Source: Streptomyces sp. SCUT-3 (lineage in GTDB: Bacteria > Actinomycetota > Actinomycetes > Streptomycetales > Streptomycetaceae). Taken from it: a DNA stretch of 64,000 nucleotides. The notes under the pieces are model-generated. The model worked only from the letters and a program-made list of their open reading frames with translations, was not told the DNA's origin and ran no database searches. Each line of letters begins with the position of its first letter. The first letter of the stretch is position 1. The DNA is taken from assembly GCF_014083985.1 (NCBI RefSeq), contig NZ_CP046907.1, forward strand, positions 4,068,501 through 4,132,500. Reading direction: 5' to 3'. Made by a program: the position numbers and the translations under genes. This document shows, one piece after another, positions 31,953 to 40,685 of the stretch.

Positions 31953-32123
31953 ATGCTCACGCTCACCGAGGTCTGCGAGGAACTGCAGATCTCCCGCTCC
32001 ACCTTCTACGACTGGCGGCAGAAGGGCCGCGCGCCCCGCTGCATCAAGCTCCCCAACGGGGACCTCCGCATCCGCCGCAGCGACTTCGACCACTGGCTCG
32101 ACGACCGCGAGGACCGCGGCTGA
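31953..32123 (+). CDS. xis: Excisionase / MerR-type helix-turn-helix (Xis)
   Basis: 56 residues. MLTLTEVCEELQISRSTFYDWRQKGRAPRCIKLPNGDLRIRRSDFDHWLDD is a complete helix_turn_helix_17 domain, the form of AICE excisionases. The stop overlaps the int start (TGATG), so both are made together. ATG 31953 has a weak ribosome site; a CTG at 31923, behind GAGAGG, would add ten residues. It should bend the attachment sites to favour excision. Confidence 0.85.
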   Translation: MLTLTEVCEELQISRSTFYDWRQKGRAPRCIKLPNGDLRIRRSDFDHWLDDREDRG

Positions 32124-33544
32124 TGGACACTACGTACGACGTCCGGATCTGGAAGATCAGCGCTTACAAGGGCAAGCGTGGGACGACCTACACGGTCCGG
32201 TGGGCCGTGGCCGGAGAACGGCGGCGAGAGACCTTCGCGACGTTCGCCCAGGCCGACGCCTTCCGCGCCGAGCTGGTCGGCGCCACCCGTCGTGGCGAGG
32301 CGTTCAGCCTCGCCACGGGGTTGCCCGTCTCGCACCGTTCCGGGGCCGCTGCCGTGAGCTGGTACGACTTCGCCGTCCAGTTCGTGGACGCGAAGTGGTC
32401 CCGCAGCTCGGCGAACAACCGCAAGAACGTCGCCAAGGCGTTCATGACGGTGACCGTCGCTCTCCTGCGGAGCGAGCCGAGGAACTTCCGGCCCGTCATG
32501 GTCCGTACGGCGCTGCGGGAGTGGGCGTTCAACCGCAACCGGCGCGACGGCGCGCCGCCCGAAGTGGCCGCCGTCCTGAGGTGGGTGGAGCGGAACACGC
32601 TCACCATGGCGGCCTGGGAGGACCCGACGAAGGTGGAGGAGGTGATGGAGGCCATCGCCACGAAACTCGACGGGACACCGGCTGCGGCCTCGACGGTGAA
32701 ACGCAACCGCCGGGTGCTCAACGTCGCCCTCGAGTACGCGGTCAAGCGCGGCGTCCTGAAGGCCAATCCGCTGCCGAAGGGGAAGGGGACCAGCCCCCGG
32801 ACCTCGACGGCGGTGGACAAGCGGTCGCTGCTCAACCCGGTCCAGGCGGCCGCGCTGCTCGGCTGGATCCGTAGCCGGCCCCGGGGCGGCCCGCGGCTGC
32901 ACGCCTTCTTCGCCACCCTCTACTACGCCGGACTGCGGCCGGAGGAAGCCGTGGCCCTGCGGGTGCGCGACGCCCACCTGCCGCCAACTGGTTGGGGCGA
33001 GCTCCTGGTGCACACCGCCACCCCGGAAGTGGGCCGCCGGTGGACCGACTCCGGTCAGATCCACGACACCCGGCACCTCAAGGGCCGTGCCCAGGGCGAC
33101 ACGCGCCCGGTGCCGTGCCATCCGTCCCTGGCAGCGATCCTGCGCGAGCACATCGCCGACGAGGGACTGCGGGCCGGCGACCGGCTGTTCAACGGCGAGA
33201 AGGGAGGCGTCCTGGCGGGATCGGTCTTCCGCCGGGCCTGGGAGAAGGCCCGGAAAGAAGTACTGGCCGAAGACCTGTACGCCTCGCCCCTGGGCAAGCG
33301 TGTGTACGACTTGCGGCACACGTGTCTGACGACGTGGCTGAACAACGGCGTTCCACCGGCCCAGGTGGCCGAATGGGCCGGCAACAGCGTCGCCGTCCTC
33401 CTGGCCACCTACGCCCGCTGCATCTCCGGCCAGACCGAGGATCTCCAGCGGCGCATCGAGGCCGCGCAGGACATCTCCGGGCTGGCACCCGAGCCGGAGT
33501 CGTCCCGCAGAACTTCGACACGTATTCGGCACAGACAGCCGTAG
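32123..33544 (+). CDS. int: Tyrosine recombinase integrase of the complete AICE
   Basis: 473 residues. An N-terminal arm-binding region (TYDVRIWKISAYKGKRGTTYTVRWAV) is followed by a SAM-like core-binding domain, then the catalytic domain with Arg272 (YAGLRPEEA), box II DLRHTC and Tyr430 (LATYARC). The gene ends 140 bp from the tRNA-Arg gene, as in other tRNA-targeting AICEs. It would catalyse recombination between the 44-nt tRNA core sequences. Much like the copy at 14593, so cross-recombination is likely. Confidence 0.94.
   Translation: MDTTYDVRIWKISAYKGKRGTTYTVRWAVAGERRRETFATFAQADAFRAELVGATRRGEAFSLATGLPVSHRSGAAAVSWYDFAVQFVDAKWSRSSANNRKNVAKAFMTVTVALLRSEPRNFRPVMVRTALREWAFNRNRRDGAPPEVAAVLRWVERNTLTMAAWEDPTKVEEVMEAIATKLDGTPAAASTVKRNRRVLNVALEYAVKRGVLKANPLPKGKGTSPRTSTAVDKRSLLNPVQAAALLGWIRSRPRGGPRLHAFFATLYYAGLRPEEAVALRVRDAHLPPTGWGELLVHTATPEVGRRWTDSGQIHDTRHLKGRAQGDTRPVPCHPSLAAILREHIADEGLRAGDRLFNGEKGGVLAGSVFRRAWEKARKEVLAEDLYASPLGKRVYDLRHTCLTTWLNNGVPPAQVAEWAGNSVAVLLATYARCISGQTEDLQRRIEAAQDISGLAPEPESSRRTSTRIRHRQP
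33511..33530. promoter_or_regulatory. Candidate integrase arm-type site, right end
   Basis: AACTTCGACACGTATTCGGC overlaps the end of int and matches 16274-16293 at the left end with two changes. Two 9-mers lie 11 bp apart. Inferred integrase/Xis site. Confidence 0.5.
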
Positions 33545-33566
33545 AAACCCGCTGACGGCCGGACAC

Positions 33567-33610
33567 AGCCGGACGCCGCGACCCTCCGGGGGAGCGGCGT
33601 CCGGCTTTTC
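33567..33610 (+). terminator. Intrinsic terminator after integrase (copy 2)
   Basis: Stem AGCCGGACGCCGC / GCGGCGTCCGGCT followed by TTTT, same as copy 1 at 16042-16085. Ends the xis-int transcript before the tRNA gene. Confidence 0.85.
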
Positions 33611-33640
33611 TGCGTTCGGGGCGCACCCGCTCTGACCAGC

Positions 33641-33668
33641 AAAAACGCCCCTCCGCGAGGGAGGGGCG
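33641..33668 (-). terminator. tRNA-Arg terminator (minus strand)
   Basis: On the minus strand, stem CGCCCCTCC / GGAGGGGCG is followed by TTTTT, 17 nt beyond the tRNA 3' end. A near-identical copy lies beside the duplicate tRNA end near 16118-16145. Confidence 0.75.
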
Positions 33669-33684
33669 ACGTGGGGTGGTGGAG

Positions 33685-33757
33685 TGCCCCCGGCAGGACT
33701 CGAACCTGCGACCAAGTGCTTAGAAGGCACCTGCTCTATCCGCTGAGCTACGGGGGC
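33685..33757 (-). tRNA. tRNA-Arg (anticodon UCU)
   Basis: Complete cloverleaf on the minus strand: acceptor GCCCCCG / CGGGGGC, D arm GCTC...GAGC, anticodon stem GGTGC / GCACT with loop CTTCTAA (anticodon TCT), T arm with GGTTCGAGTCC. CCA is not encoded. The 3' 44 nt are the integration core duplicated at 16160-16203; the 5' part with promoter lies on the chromosomal side, so the gene stays functional after integration. Confidence 0.95.
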
Positions 33758-34115
33758 GGGACGTGGTGCGCGGCGCTCTCCTGCCCCCTGCGTGCCGTCC
33801 GCGGCTCGGCGGGCTCAGCGGTTCCGTGACCTTGCCGGAGACAAGGATAGAGCGCTTTGTACCTCGTGCTCGCTGCTTCACGCCCGTGCCACGTTGTGGA
33901 GGTTCCGTGAAGCAGCCTGAATGATTGCAGTCCCGGGCGTGGAACGCATCGATTTTTCGGCCACTCGGGGCGGCTGTTGTGCACTCGTTATGCCCGCGTT
34001 GCTCCGATCGTTGCCTCTGTCCGGGGGACGGGGGCACTGCGCCGCGCGGGTCGAATGCCGGGGGAACGGAGCACGGAAGCTTCAATATCACCTCAAAGTA
34101 GGTCATCCTTCGCGT
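33758..34115. other. Intergenic region between tRNA-Arg and the dynamin operon
   Basis: 358 bp between divergent transcription units. It should hold the tRNA promoter (minus strand) and the dynamin operon promoter (plus strand). No strong consensus pair or ORF is seen. Confidence 0.5.
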
Positions 34116-36035
34116 GTGGTGATCATGGAAGCCCGACCCGAGCTGCTCGATGCGCTCTCTGCGCTCCGCGAACGCGTCGACGCCGCGCGCTTCCCGCTGC
34201 CGGTGTCCGGTGCGGCCCGCGCCCGCCGTACCCGCCAGGAGCTGCTGGCGCAACTCGACGACCATCTCGTGCCCCGTCTGGAACGGCCGGAGGCGCCACT
34301 GCTCGCTGTCGTAGCCGGTTCCACCGGTGCCGGCAAGTCGACCCTCGTCAATTCCCTGGTCGGCGGTCACGTCACCGAGCCCGGCGTGCTGCGGCCGACG
34401 ACGCGCACCCCCGTCCTCGTCTGCCATCCCTACGACCGCGAGTGGTTCGGCCCGCGCCGCATCCTGCCCGGCCTCACCCGCGTCCCGGTCGACCGTGACC
34501 GGGACCGCGGCCGGGACCGAGACCGAGACCGTGACGGGGGGAGCGGTCGGAGGCGCGAGGGAGGGGGCAGCCCGCTGCACGGGCGCGGGCCAAGGACGGA
34601 GGGCGCGCCGGGAAGAGGTGGAGGAGAGGACGGCGGGGCCGTACTGCGCCTGGCCACGTCCGAGGCGCTCTCGCCCGGACTCGCCCTGCTCGACGCGCCG
34701 GACCTGGACTCGGTGGCGGCCCCTGTCCGCGACCTCGGGGCCGAGCTGCTGTGCGCGGCCGACATCTGGATCCTGGTCACCACCGCCTCCCGCTACGCGG
34801 ACGCCGTGCACTGGAACGTCCTGCGGGCCGCCAAGGAGTACGACGCAGTGGTGGCCACGGTCCTGGACCGGGTGCCCCACCCGGTGGCCGACGAGGTCTC
34901 CCGCCACTACACCGCCCTGCTCGCCAGGGCCGGTCTCGGCCGGGTCCCGTGCTTCACCGTCCCCGAGCTTCCGGAGTCCACCGGCGGCGGCGGGCTGCTG
35001 CCCTCGAGTGCGGTGGCGGGCCTGCGCGACTGGCTGTGCCTGAGGGCCGGGGACCCGCGGACGCGGGGCGCGGACGCGGAACGCACCGTCTCTGGTGCGC
35101 TGGACTCCCTGCGCAGCCGTGTCCCGGGGCTCGCCTCTGCCTCGGCGGCCCAGCACGCCGCGGCCCGCAGGCTGGCCCGCCGCGTGGAGGAGGCCCGCGA
35201 GGAGGCACGGGAGCGCATCGCGCGGGCACTGGACGAAGGGGTGCTGCTGGCCGGCGAGGCACTGGTCCGCAGCCGCGCCTACCCGGACGGTGCGGCCGAG
35301 TTGGAGGAGGCGCTCGCCGACGGCCTCGGCGCCCTGCTGCGCGCCGAGATCGACGCCGCGCAGGAGCGGGTGGCCGCGGCCTGGCGCCGTGACGGCGCGG
35401 GCCGGGCCCTCGCCGCGGTCCGCCTCGGACTGCCGGAGCGGGAGGAGACCCGCCGCAGGGTCGACGAGGCCGTCCGGCAGTGGCGGGACATCGTCTCCGA
35501 GGCGGCCCGGCAGGCGCGGGAGGAGCGGCGGAGGCAGATGGCCGAGGGCCGGAGGGGCGTGTGGCGGAAGGGCCTGCGGGCGGCGGAGGCCCGTGTGGCG
35601 GGGGCCCGTTCGGCAGGCACCCGTACGGCGACCGGAGCGGAGGGGCGGGAACCCACTGCGGCTCTGCTGGCCGTCGAGGTACTGGCGGGCAGGGGGCTGC
35701 CGTCGGACCTGCGGGCGGGGCGGCCGGCGGCTGGGCGGCCGTCGGCGGAGGGTCCGGCGGCGGAGGGGCCGGCGGCGGAGGGTCCGGCGGCGGTTGCTGC
35801 ACGGGCGGGGGAGCCCGCGGGCGGCGAGTGCGGGTGCGGCCGGCGGGAGGACTGCCCGCCCGTTGTCGGCCCGCAGTTGCGGCAGCGGGTGCGCGCGGCC
35901 CTGGACGGGGTCGTTGACGCCCTGCTCGGGGCCGAGGCCGCCGACGCCGTCGCGGGGCTCCGCTCGCTGGACGTGACGCCCCGCCAGCAGACGGCGCTGG
36001 TCGCCGCACTGTCCGTTCTGCAGAGGGAGAGGTGA
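34116..36035 (+). CDS. dynA: Dynamin-family GTPase (DynA-like)
   Basis: About 639 residues. P-loop GSTGAGKST (about 68-76) and [12 protein letters not shown] (DxxG region) define the GTPase; the expected N/TKxD is replaced by TVLDRVP. A low-complexity insertion of Arg/Asp and Gly/Arg (about 128-165) interrupts the domain. Helical bundles follow ([30 protein letters not shown]). No TM segment. Paired with a membrane GTPase by a 4-bp overlap, it matches Streptomyces DynA, which with DynB stabilises FtsZ rings in sporulation septation. The symbol rests on pair architecture. GTG 34116, 34119 or ATG 34125 may be the start. Confidence 0.72.
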   Translation: MVIMEARPELLDALSALRERVDAARFPLPVSGAARARRTRQELLAQLDDHLVPRLERPEAPLLAVVAGSTGAGKSTLVNSLVGGHVTEPGVLRPTTRTPVLVCHPYDREWFGPRRILPGLTRVPVDRDRDRGRDRDRDRDGGSGRRREGGGSPLHGRGPRTEGAPGRGGGEDGGAVLRLATSEALSPGLALLDAPDLDSVAAPVRDLGAELLCAADIWILVTTASRYADAVHWNVLRAAKEYDAVVATVLDRVPHPVADEVSRHYTALLARAGLGRVPCFTVPELPESTGGGGLLPSSAVAGLRDWLCLRAGDPRTRGADAERTVSGALDSLRSRVPGLASASAAQHAAARRLARRVEEAREEARERIARALDEGVLLAGEALVRSRAYPDGAAELEEALADGLGALLRAEIDAAQERVAAAWRRDGAGRALAAVRLGLPEREETRRRVDEAVRQWRDIVSEAARQAREERRRQMAEGRRGVWRKGLRAAEARVAGARSAGTRTATGAEGREPTAALLAVEVLAGRGLPSDLRAGRPAAGRPSAEGPAAEGPAAEGPAAVAARAGEPAGGECGCGRREDCPPVVGPQLRQRVRAALDGVVDALLGAEAADAVAGLRSLDVTPRQQTALVAALSVLQRER

Positions 36036-38404
36036 CCGAGGTGTACCGGAACACGCGGCAGGCGGAATGCGCCGGGCCGACGGAATGCGCCGGGCGGACG
36101 GAACGGGCGGGGGCGGGGGTGTGGGCCGGGCCGTGGTCCGTCCCCGGCCCGGCGTCGCCGGAGGCGTGGGAGAGGCATCCCGGTGCGGTGCCCGGGACGG
36201 AGCACGGCGCCGCACCGGACGCGGCCCCGCCCGGGCGCGAGGCGGCCTCACCGGACCCTGACGAGCAGGTCGGGCCGGAGGAGCAGGGCGGGCGGGGCGA
36301 GCCGGGCGGGGCGGAGGAGCGGAGTGAACGGGGAGTGCCGGGCGAGGTGGTCCGGACCCAGGTCGGGCCGCCCCGGCCCGGCGGGTCCCGCAGCGGCCCG
36401 TCCTCCGCGGGGCGGCCCGCCCGCCGTCCGCAGCACAGCCCCGCCCGGGAGGATCCGGACGGGTTTCCCGGCGGGGGAGCGGACGGTGACCCCGAAGCGG
36501 TGCCGGCCCCGCCGAACGGGCGCTCCGGCCGGGGGACGGCGTCCGCCGCGGCCCCGCACAGGACCCCGGACGCCGGTCCGGAGCCGGGGCCGTACACGGA
36601 AACCGGGCCGTACACGGAAACCGGGGCGGGGACGGAGGCCGGGGCGGAGACGGACGCGTTCCCGGGACCGCTCTCCGGGCCGTACCGGGAGACCGGGCCG
36701 CGTCCGGAGGACGGGACCGCGGGAGTGCGGCCGGACGCCGGTGCGGACGCCGGTCCGGCCGCCCGGGCGGAGGCGCTGGGGGAGCTGCTCGGGCTCTCGC
36801 GGAGCCGTGTGGACGCGAGTGTGCTGGCCGGTGCGGGCGACCTGCTCGACCGGATCTCCGAACGCAGCAGGTACTCCCTCGACCACACCGTCGTGGCGAT
36901 CGCCGGAGCCACCGGCAGCGGTAAGTCCTCGCTCTTCAACGCGCTCGCCGGGGCGGAGCTCTCCCCGGCCGGGGTCCGCCGCCCCACGACGGCCTCCCCC
37001 CTGTCCTGCGCGTGGGTCCCGGGGGGAGCCGCACCGCTGCTCGACCGCCTCGGCGTCCCCGCCGCCGACCGCCGAGACCGCCGCGACCGCCGCGCGGACT
37101 GCGACGGCCCTGCCGGGGAGGCGTGTCCTGCGGAGGACGGGGCCCTCGCGGGACTCGTCCTGCTGGACCTGCCCGACCACGACTCGGCGGTGGGGACCCA
37201 CCGGCGGGAGGTGGAGCGGATGCTGCGCCTGGTCGACGCGGTCGTGTGGGTGGTGGATCCGGAGAAGTACGCGGACGCCGTGCTCCACGACCGCTACCTG
37301 CGTCCCCTGGCGTGCCACGCGGACGTGACGGTGGTCGTGCTGAACCAGGTGGACCGGTTGCCGTCGGACACCGTCGAGCAGGTCCTGGACGACCTGCGGG
37401 GCTTGCTGGACGAGGACGGGATCGCCGTGGGCGAGCACGGCGAGCCGGGTGCCGTGGTGGTGGCGGCCTCCGCCGTCACGGGCCAGGGCGTCGGCGAACT
37501 GCGCGAGGTGCTGGTGCGTACGGTCGCCGAAGGCCGGGCCGCCCGTCGGCGGCTCGCGGCGGACCTCGACCGCGTGGTCGAGGAGCTGCGGCCGTTCTAC
37601 GTCGGCAGTGGCAGGGCCGGGCTCACGGAGGAGGCCCGCGAGGAGTTCTGCGACCGGCTGGCGGACGCGGTCGGTGCGACGGCGGAGGGCCGTGCGGCCG
37701 AACGCGAGTGGGCGCGGCGGGCCGCCGAGGCGTGCGCCACCCCGTACGGGAGGTGGTGGCGGGACCGCCGGGCAGGACGGGACCGCCGGACGGAAGGGCC
37801 TCGGCGACCGGAGCACGGGCCGCTGGACCACGGGCAGCCGGAGGACGGGCAACTGGAGCACGGGCAGCCGGAGGGCGGCGGCGCCGAGCCGTCCGGGGGG
37901 CGTGTCGTCGCAGCGCGTCCGGTGGTCGAGGAGGCGGTGCGCACCGTGGCACGCGAGGCGGCCGCGGGCCTGCCCGACCCGTGGGCGCGGGCGGTGCGCG
38001 GTGCCGCGCTGCGCGGCGGTGTCCGGCTGCCCGGGGAGTTGGAGGAGGCGGCGCTGCGGGCGGGGACGGGGATCAGTGCGGGGCCGGGCTGGTGGCGGGC
38101 CGTGGGCCTGGTGCAGTGGGTGCTCCTCGGGCTTGCCGTGCTGGGGGCGGTGGGTCCGGTGGTGCTGCCCTGGTGGGTGGCGGTTCCGGTGGCGGTCGGT
38201 GCGCCGGCGGCGGGGTTCGTCCTCGCCCGTGCCTGCCGGTCGGCGGCCCGGGGCCCGGCTCGCCGGTTCGGGCAGGAGGCGGAGCGGCGGCGGCGTGCGG
38301 CGGCGGCGGAGTGCGGCCGTTCGGCGGTGCTCGAGCCGATCGCGGCGGAGCTGCTGCGCTACCGCGAGGTGCGGGAGCGCTACGGGATCGCGGCCGGCGC
38401 CTGA
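36032..38404 (+). CDS. dynB: Membrane GTPase of the dynamin pair (DynB-like)
   Basis: 790 residues, GTG overlapping the dynA stop. Residues 1-250 are disordered, Pro/Gly/Glu/Arg-rich, with a short internal repeat ([15 protein letters not shown]). The GTPase has P-loop [10 protein letters not shown] (about 291-299), LLDLPDHDS (DxxG) and LNQVDRLP (NxxD). A helical region leads to two TM segments near residues 690-735 ([27 protein letters not shown]), the membrane anchor expected of DynB. Works with DynA at sporulation septa in Streptomyces (established for the family). Confidence 0.72.
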   Translation: MTEVYRNTRQAECAGPTECAGRTERAGAGVWAGPWSVPGPASPEAWERHPGAVPGTEHGAAPDAAPPGREAASPDPDEQVGPEEQGGRGEPGGAEERSERGVPGEVVRTQVGPPRPGGSRSGPSSAGRPARRPQHSPAREDPDGFPGGGADGDPEAVPAPPNGRSGRGTASAAAPHRTPDAGPEPGPYTETGPYTETGAGTEAGAETDAFPGPLSGPYRETGPRPEDGTAGVRPDAGADAGPAARAEALGELLGLSRSRVDASVLAGAGDLLDRISERSRYSLDHTVVAIAGATGSGKSSLFNALAGAELSPAGVRRPTTASPLSCAWVPGGAAPLLDRLGVPAADRRDRRDRRADCDGPAGEACPAEDGALAGLVLLDLPDHDSAVGTHRREVERMLRLVDAVVWVVDPEKYADAVLHDRYLRPLACHADVTVVVLNQVDRLPSDTVEQVLDDLRGLLDEDGIAVGEHGEPGAVVVAASAVTGQGVGELREVLVRTVAEGRAARRRLAADLDRVVEELRPFYVGSGRAGLTEEAREEFCDRLADAVGATAEGRAAEREWARRAAEACATPYGRWWRDRRAGRDRRTEGPRRPEHGPLDHGQPEDGQLEHGQPEGGGAEPSGGRVVAARPVVEEAVRTVAREAAAGLPDPWARAVRGAALRGGVRLPGELEEAALRAGTGISAGPGWWRAVGLVQWVLLGLAVLGAVGPVVLPWWVAVPVAVGAPAAGFVLARACRSAARGPARRFGQEAERRRRAAAAECGRSAVLEPIAAELLRYREVRERYGIAAGA

Positions 38405-39048
38405 ATGGGGGTTCCTCCTGCGCACGGCCGCGATTCCGCGGCAGGGGGAGAGGGGAGAGGCAGCGGGGAAGAGGCGGCAGGGAAGAAAGGGTCGGGCTGT
38501 CGGGGTGGTGATCCGGTTGTCCGGAACCGGCCTGACCGGAAGCGGAAAGGAAGCGGATCGGGGGCGGGCGGTGCCGGTTGCCGGAGCGTTGCGGAATCCC
38601 TTGCCGGACCGGTTGACGAGGAGTTTCCGGGTATTTCGGCGGCGTTCCGGAACGGGATTCGCCGCGACGGCCCGGTTGCGTGTTTATGAACGGTGCCCCG
38701 GCGGAAGGGTATGGCCAGGACGAGGTTGAACCTCGTACGAAAGAGGGTCAGATGGTGCCGGTAGCAGGGGTGTTGTGGCTACTGAGCCGGTTCGTCCGGG
38801 GAATCACCCTTGGTGCTTGTTTCGGGCACGTTGTGACTCTGGTGACTTGTCGATAATTCCCTTCCGGGGGGCCACCCCGGGTAACGATTCCGGTTCGGAT
38901 TGGTTATCGTGTGGGCTTCCTGGTTGCCGTGAAGCGGCTGCTTCCTAGGATTCTCCCGAAAGCGCGGGGGATTCGGAGTTTGCAGGCAAGGCGTGCGCCC
39001 CCCCAATTTTTGCCATCGTGGCGCAGCCCTGCCCGGAGGGGAAAACTT
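38405..39048. other. Long intergenic region upstream of the surface protein
   Basis: 644 bp with no supported gene. Base composition dips (notably 38850-38910), suggesting a promoter; TGGTTATCGTG near 38900 could be part of a -10 element. An imperfect GAAGCGGCTGCTTC palindrome is present around 38930-38943. Confidence 0.45.
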
Positions 39049-40452
39049 ATGTTCCGTGTACGGAGGCGTGCCGCTGCACGTCTGTCCGCCGCGATGCTGG
39101 TCACCAGCCTCGCCGTCGCCGGTTCCGTCGCCACGGCCGGCTCGGCCGCGGCCGAGGACGGCCAGAACCCGTCCAGCGGTGCGACTGCGAAGCTCAACGG
39201 TCTCAAGATCGCCGACGACGCCAAGCTCGAGGGCAAGCCCGTCAAGGCCGGCCTGTTCGAGATGGCCGTGGACAACGGCGGCACGCTGCAGAGCTACTGC
39301 ATCGACGCCCACACCCCCACGGTGAAGGACGCCCGCTACCAGGAGGTGGCGTGGGACCAGTCCTCGCTGCACAACAACGCTGACGCGGGCAAGATCCACT
39401 GGATCCTGAAGAACTCGTACCCGCAGGTCAACGACCTCGGCGCGCTGGCCGAGGCCGCCGGTGCCGGGAGCCTCACCGAGAAGCAGGCCGCAGCCGGCAC
39501 CCAGGTCGCGATCTGGCGCTTCTCCGACCACCTGAAGGCCGAGGCGGTCAACGAGGACGCCGAGAAGCTCGCCGACTACCTCGAGAGCAAGGCGCAGGAC
39601 ATCGCCGAGCCGGCGACCTCGCTGTCGCTGAGCACGGCCGCCGTCTCCGGCAAGGCCGGCGAGAAGCTGGGCCCGATCACGGTCAGCACCAACGCCGGCA
39701 GCGCCACCGTCGCCACGGCCGCCGAGGGCGTCAAGGTCGTCGACGGCTCCGGCAACCCGGTGACCTCCGCGGTCAACGGCACCGAGCTGTTCTTCGACGT
39801 CCCCGAGGACGCCCCGGCCGGCACCGCCTCCCTGACGGTCAAGGCCACCACCAAGCTCTCGGTCGGCCGCGCCTTCACCGGCATCGGCGTCAAGACCCAG
39901 ACCCAGATCCTGGCCGGCTCCTCCGACAGCACCGTCGAGGCCACCGCCACCGCCACCTGGGGCGAGAAGGAGCACACCGGCCCGGTCCTGGCCGCGGAGT
40001 CGGTGAAGAACTGCGCCAAGGGCGGCGTGGACGTCAAGGTCACCAACAGCGGCGACCAGCCGGGCGAGTTCACCGTCGGCGGCGAGAAGCACACCGTCGA
40101 GGCCGGCAAGGACGTCACCGTCACCGTCCCGGTGAAGGAGGACGCCGAGTACACCATCGAGGTCACCGGCCCGAACGGCTTCACCGAGACCTTCACCGGC
40201 ATCCTCGACTGCGAGACCGCGGGTGAGGAGACCACCGGCGGCAGCACCGGCGCCACCACCGGCGGCGAGAGCCCCGAGCCCTCCTCCGCGCCGAGCCCGG
40301 CCTCGGCCGGCGGTTCCGACGCCACCACCGGCGGCGACCTGGCCGAGACCGGCGGCAGCAGTGCCACCCCGGTGATCGCCGGCATCGCCGTGGCCCTCGT
40401 GGTCGTCGGCGGCGCCACGGTCTTCCTGATCCGCAAGCGCAAGTCCGCCTGA
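39049..40452 (+). CDS. LAETG-anchored thioester-domain (TED/TQXA) surface protein
   Basis: 467 residues. Signal peptide 1-35 (basic start, AAMLVTSLAVAGSV core, cleavage near AAAED). A thioester domain follows with Cys84 in SYCIDAH and Gln152 in GTQVAIW, the pair that forms an internal Cys-Gln thioester able to bond covalently to host or surface amines. Two beta-sandwich regions (IgG-like, around 190-300 and 310-395) lead to a Ser/Gly/Thr-rich stalk, LAETG at 431-435, a TM helix and RKRKSA tail: a sortase substrate. ATG 39049 with GGAGGGG upstream. Probably an adhesin-like wall protein. Confidence 0.9.
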   Translation: MFRVRRRAAARLSAAMLVTSLAVAGSVATAGSAAAEDGQNPSSGATAKLNGLKIADDAKLEGKPVKAGLFEMAVDNGGTLQSYCIDAHTPTVKDARYQEVAWDQSSLHNNADAGKIHWILKNSYPQVNDLGALAEAAGAGSLTEKQAAAGTQVAIWRFSDHLKAEAVNEDAEKLADYLESKAQDIAEPATSLSLSTAAVSGKAGEKLGPITVSTNAGSATVATAAEGVKVVDGSGNPVTSAVNGTELFFDVPEDAPAGTASLTVKATTKLSVGRAFTGIGVKTQTQILAGSSDSTVEATATATWGEKEHTGPVLAAESVKNCAKGGVDVKVTNSGDQPGEFTVGGEKHTVEAGKDVTVTVPVKEDAEYTIEVTGPNGFTETFTGILDCETAGEETTGGSTGATTGGESPEPSSAPSPASAGGSDATTGGDLAETGGSSATPVIAGIAVALVVVGGATVFLIRKRKSA

Positions 40453-40541
40453 CCCCTCGGGCACGCCCGACCCCTCGGGCACGCTCGATCCCCGGGCGCG
40501 CCCGACCCCTCGGGCACGCCCTGACATCTCGGGCACACCCC
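40451..40541. repeat. About 18-bp tandem repeat, five copies, at the 3' end of the surface-protein gene
   Basis: Units of the type GACCCCTCGGGCACGCCC begin at 40451, 40469, 40487, 40504 and 40523, with the first containing the stop codon. Spacing varies from 17 to 19. It precedes a long terminator hairpin. Confidence 0.8.
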
Positions 40542-40543
40542 GG

Positions 40544-40594
40544 CCGGGCCCGGCCGGTCGTCGGCGACACCGCCGAACGACCGACCGGGCCCGG
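40544..40594. terminator. Long G+C hairpin
   Basis: Left arm around 40544-40561 and right arm 40577-40594 pair over CCGGGCCCGG and GGTCGT/ACGACC segments. Located between the surface protein gene and ettA; likely terminator. Confidence 0.65.
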
Positions 40595-40685
40595 CCGCGT
40601 TGTGGACGGCATGTGACCCGGGGCGGGCCGGTACGGCAAGATGGGGGTATCCAGACATCCCCCCTTGAACGCCGGACGGTTTCCT

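Larger units (their letters stand above)
16160..33728. mobile_element. Actinomycete integrative and conjugative element (AICE) in tRNA-Arg(UCU)
   Basis: About 17.5 kb bounded by two copies of the 44-nt tRNA 3' end. It has the AICE module set: regulators (GntR-Nudix, XRE), spread/transfer genes with a TraB/FtsK dsDNA translocase, a Prim-Pol and RepA-like ATPase replication module, xis and int next to the attachment site. Cargo at the left end is an IS5-type insertion and an A+T-rich NACHT-like gene. Organisation resembles pSAM2/SLP1-type elements, with Prim-Pol replacing a rolling-circle Rep. All core genes look intact, so it may still excise. Confidence 0.9.
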
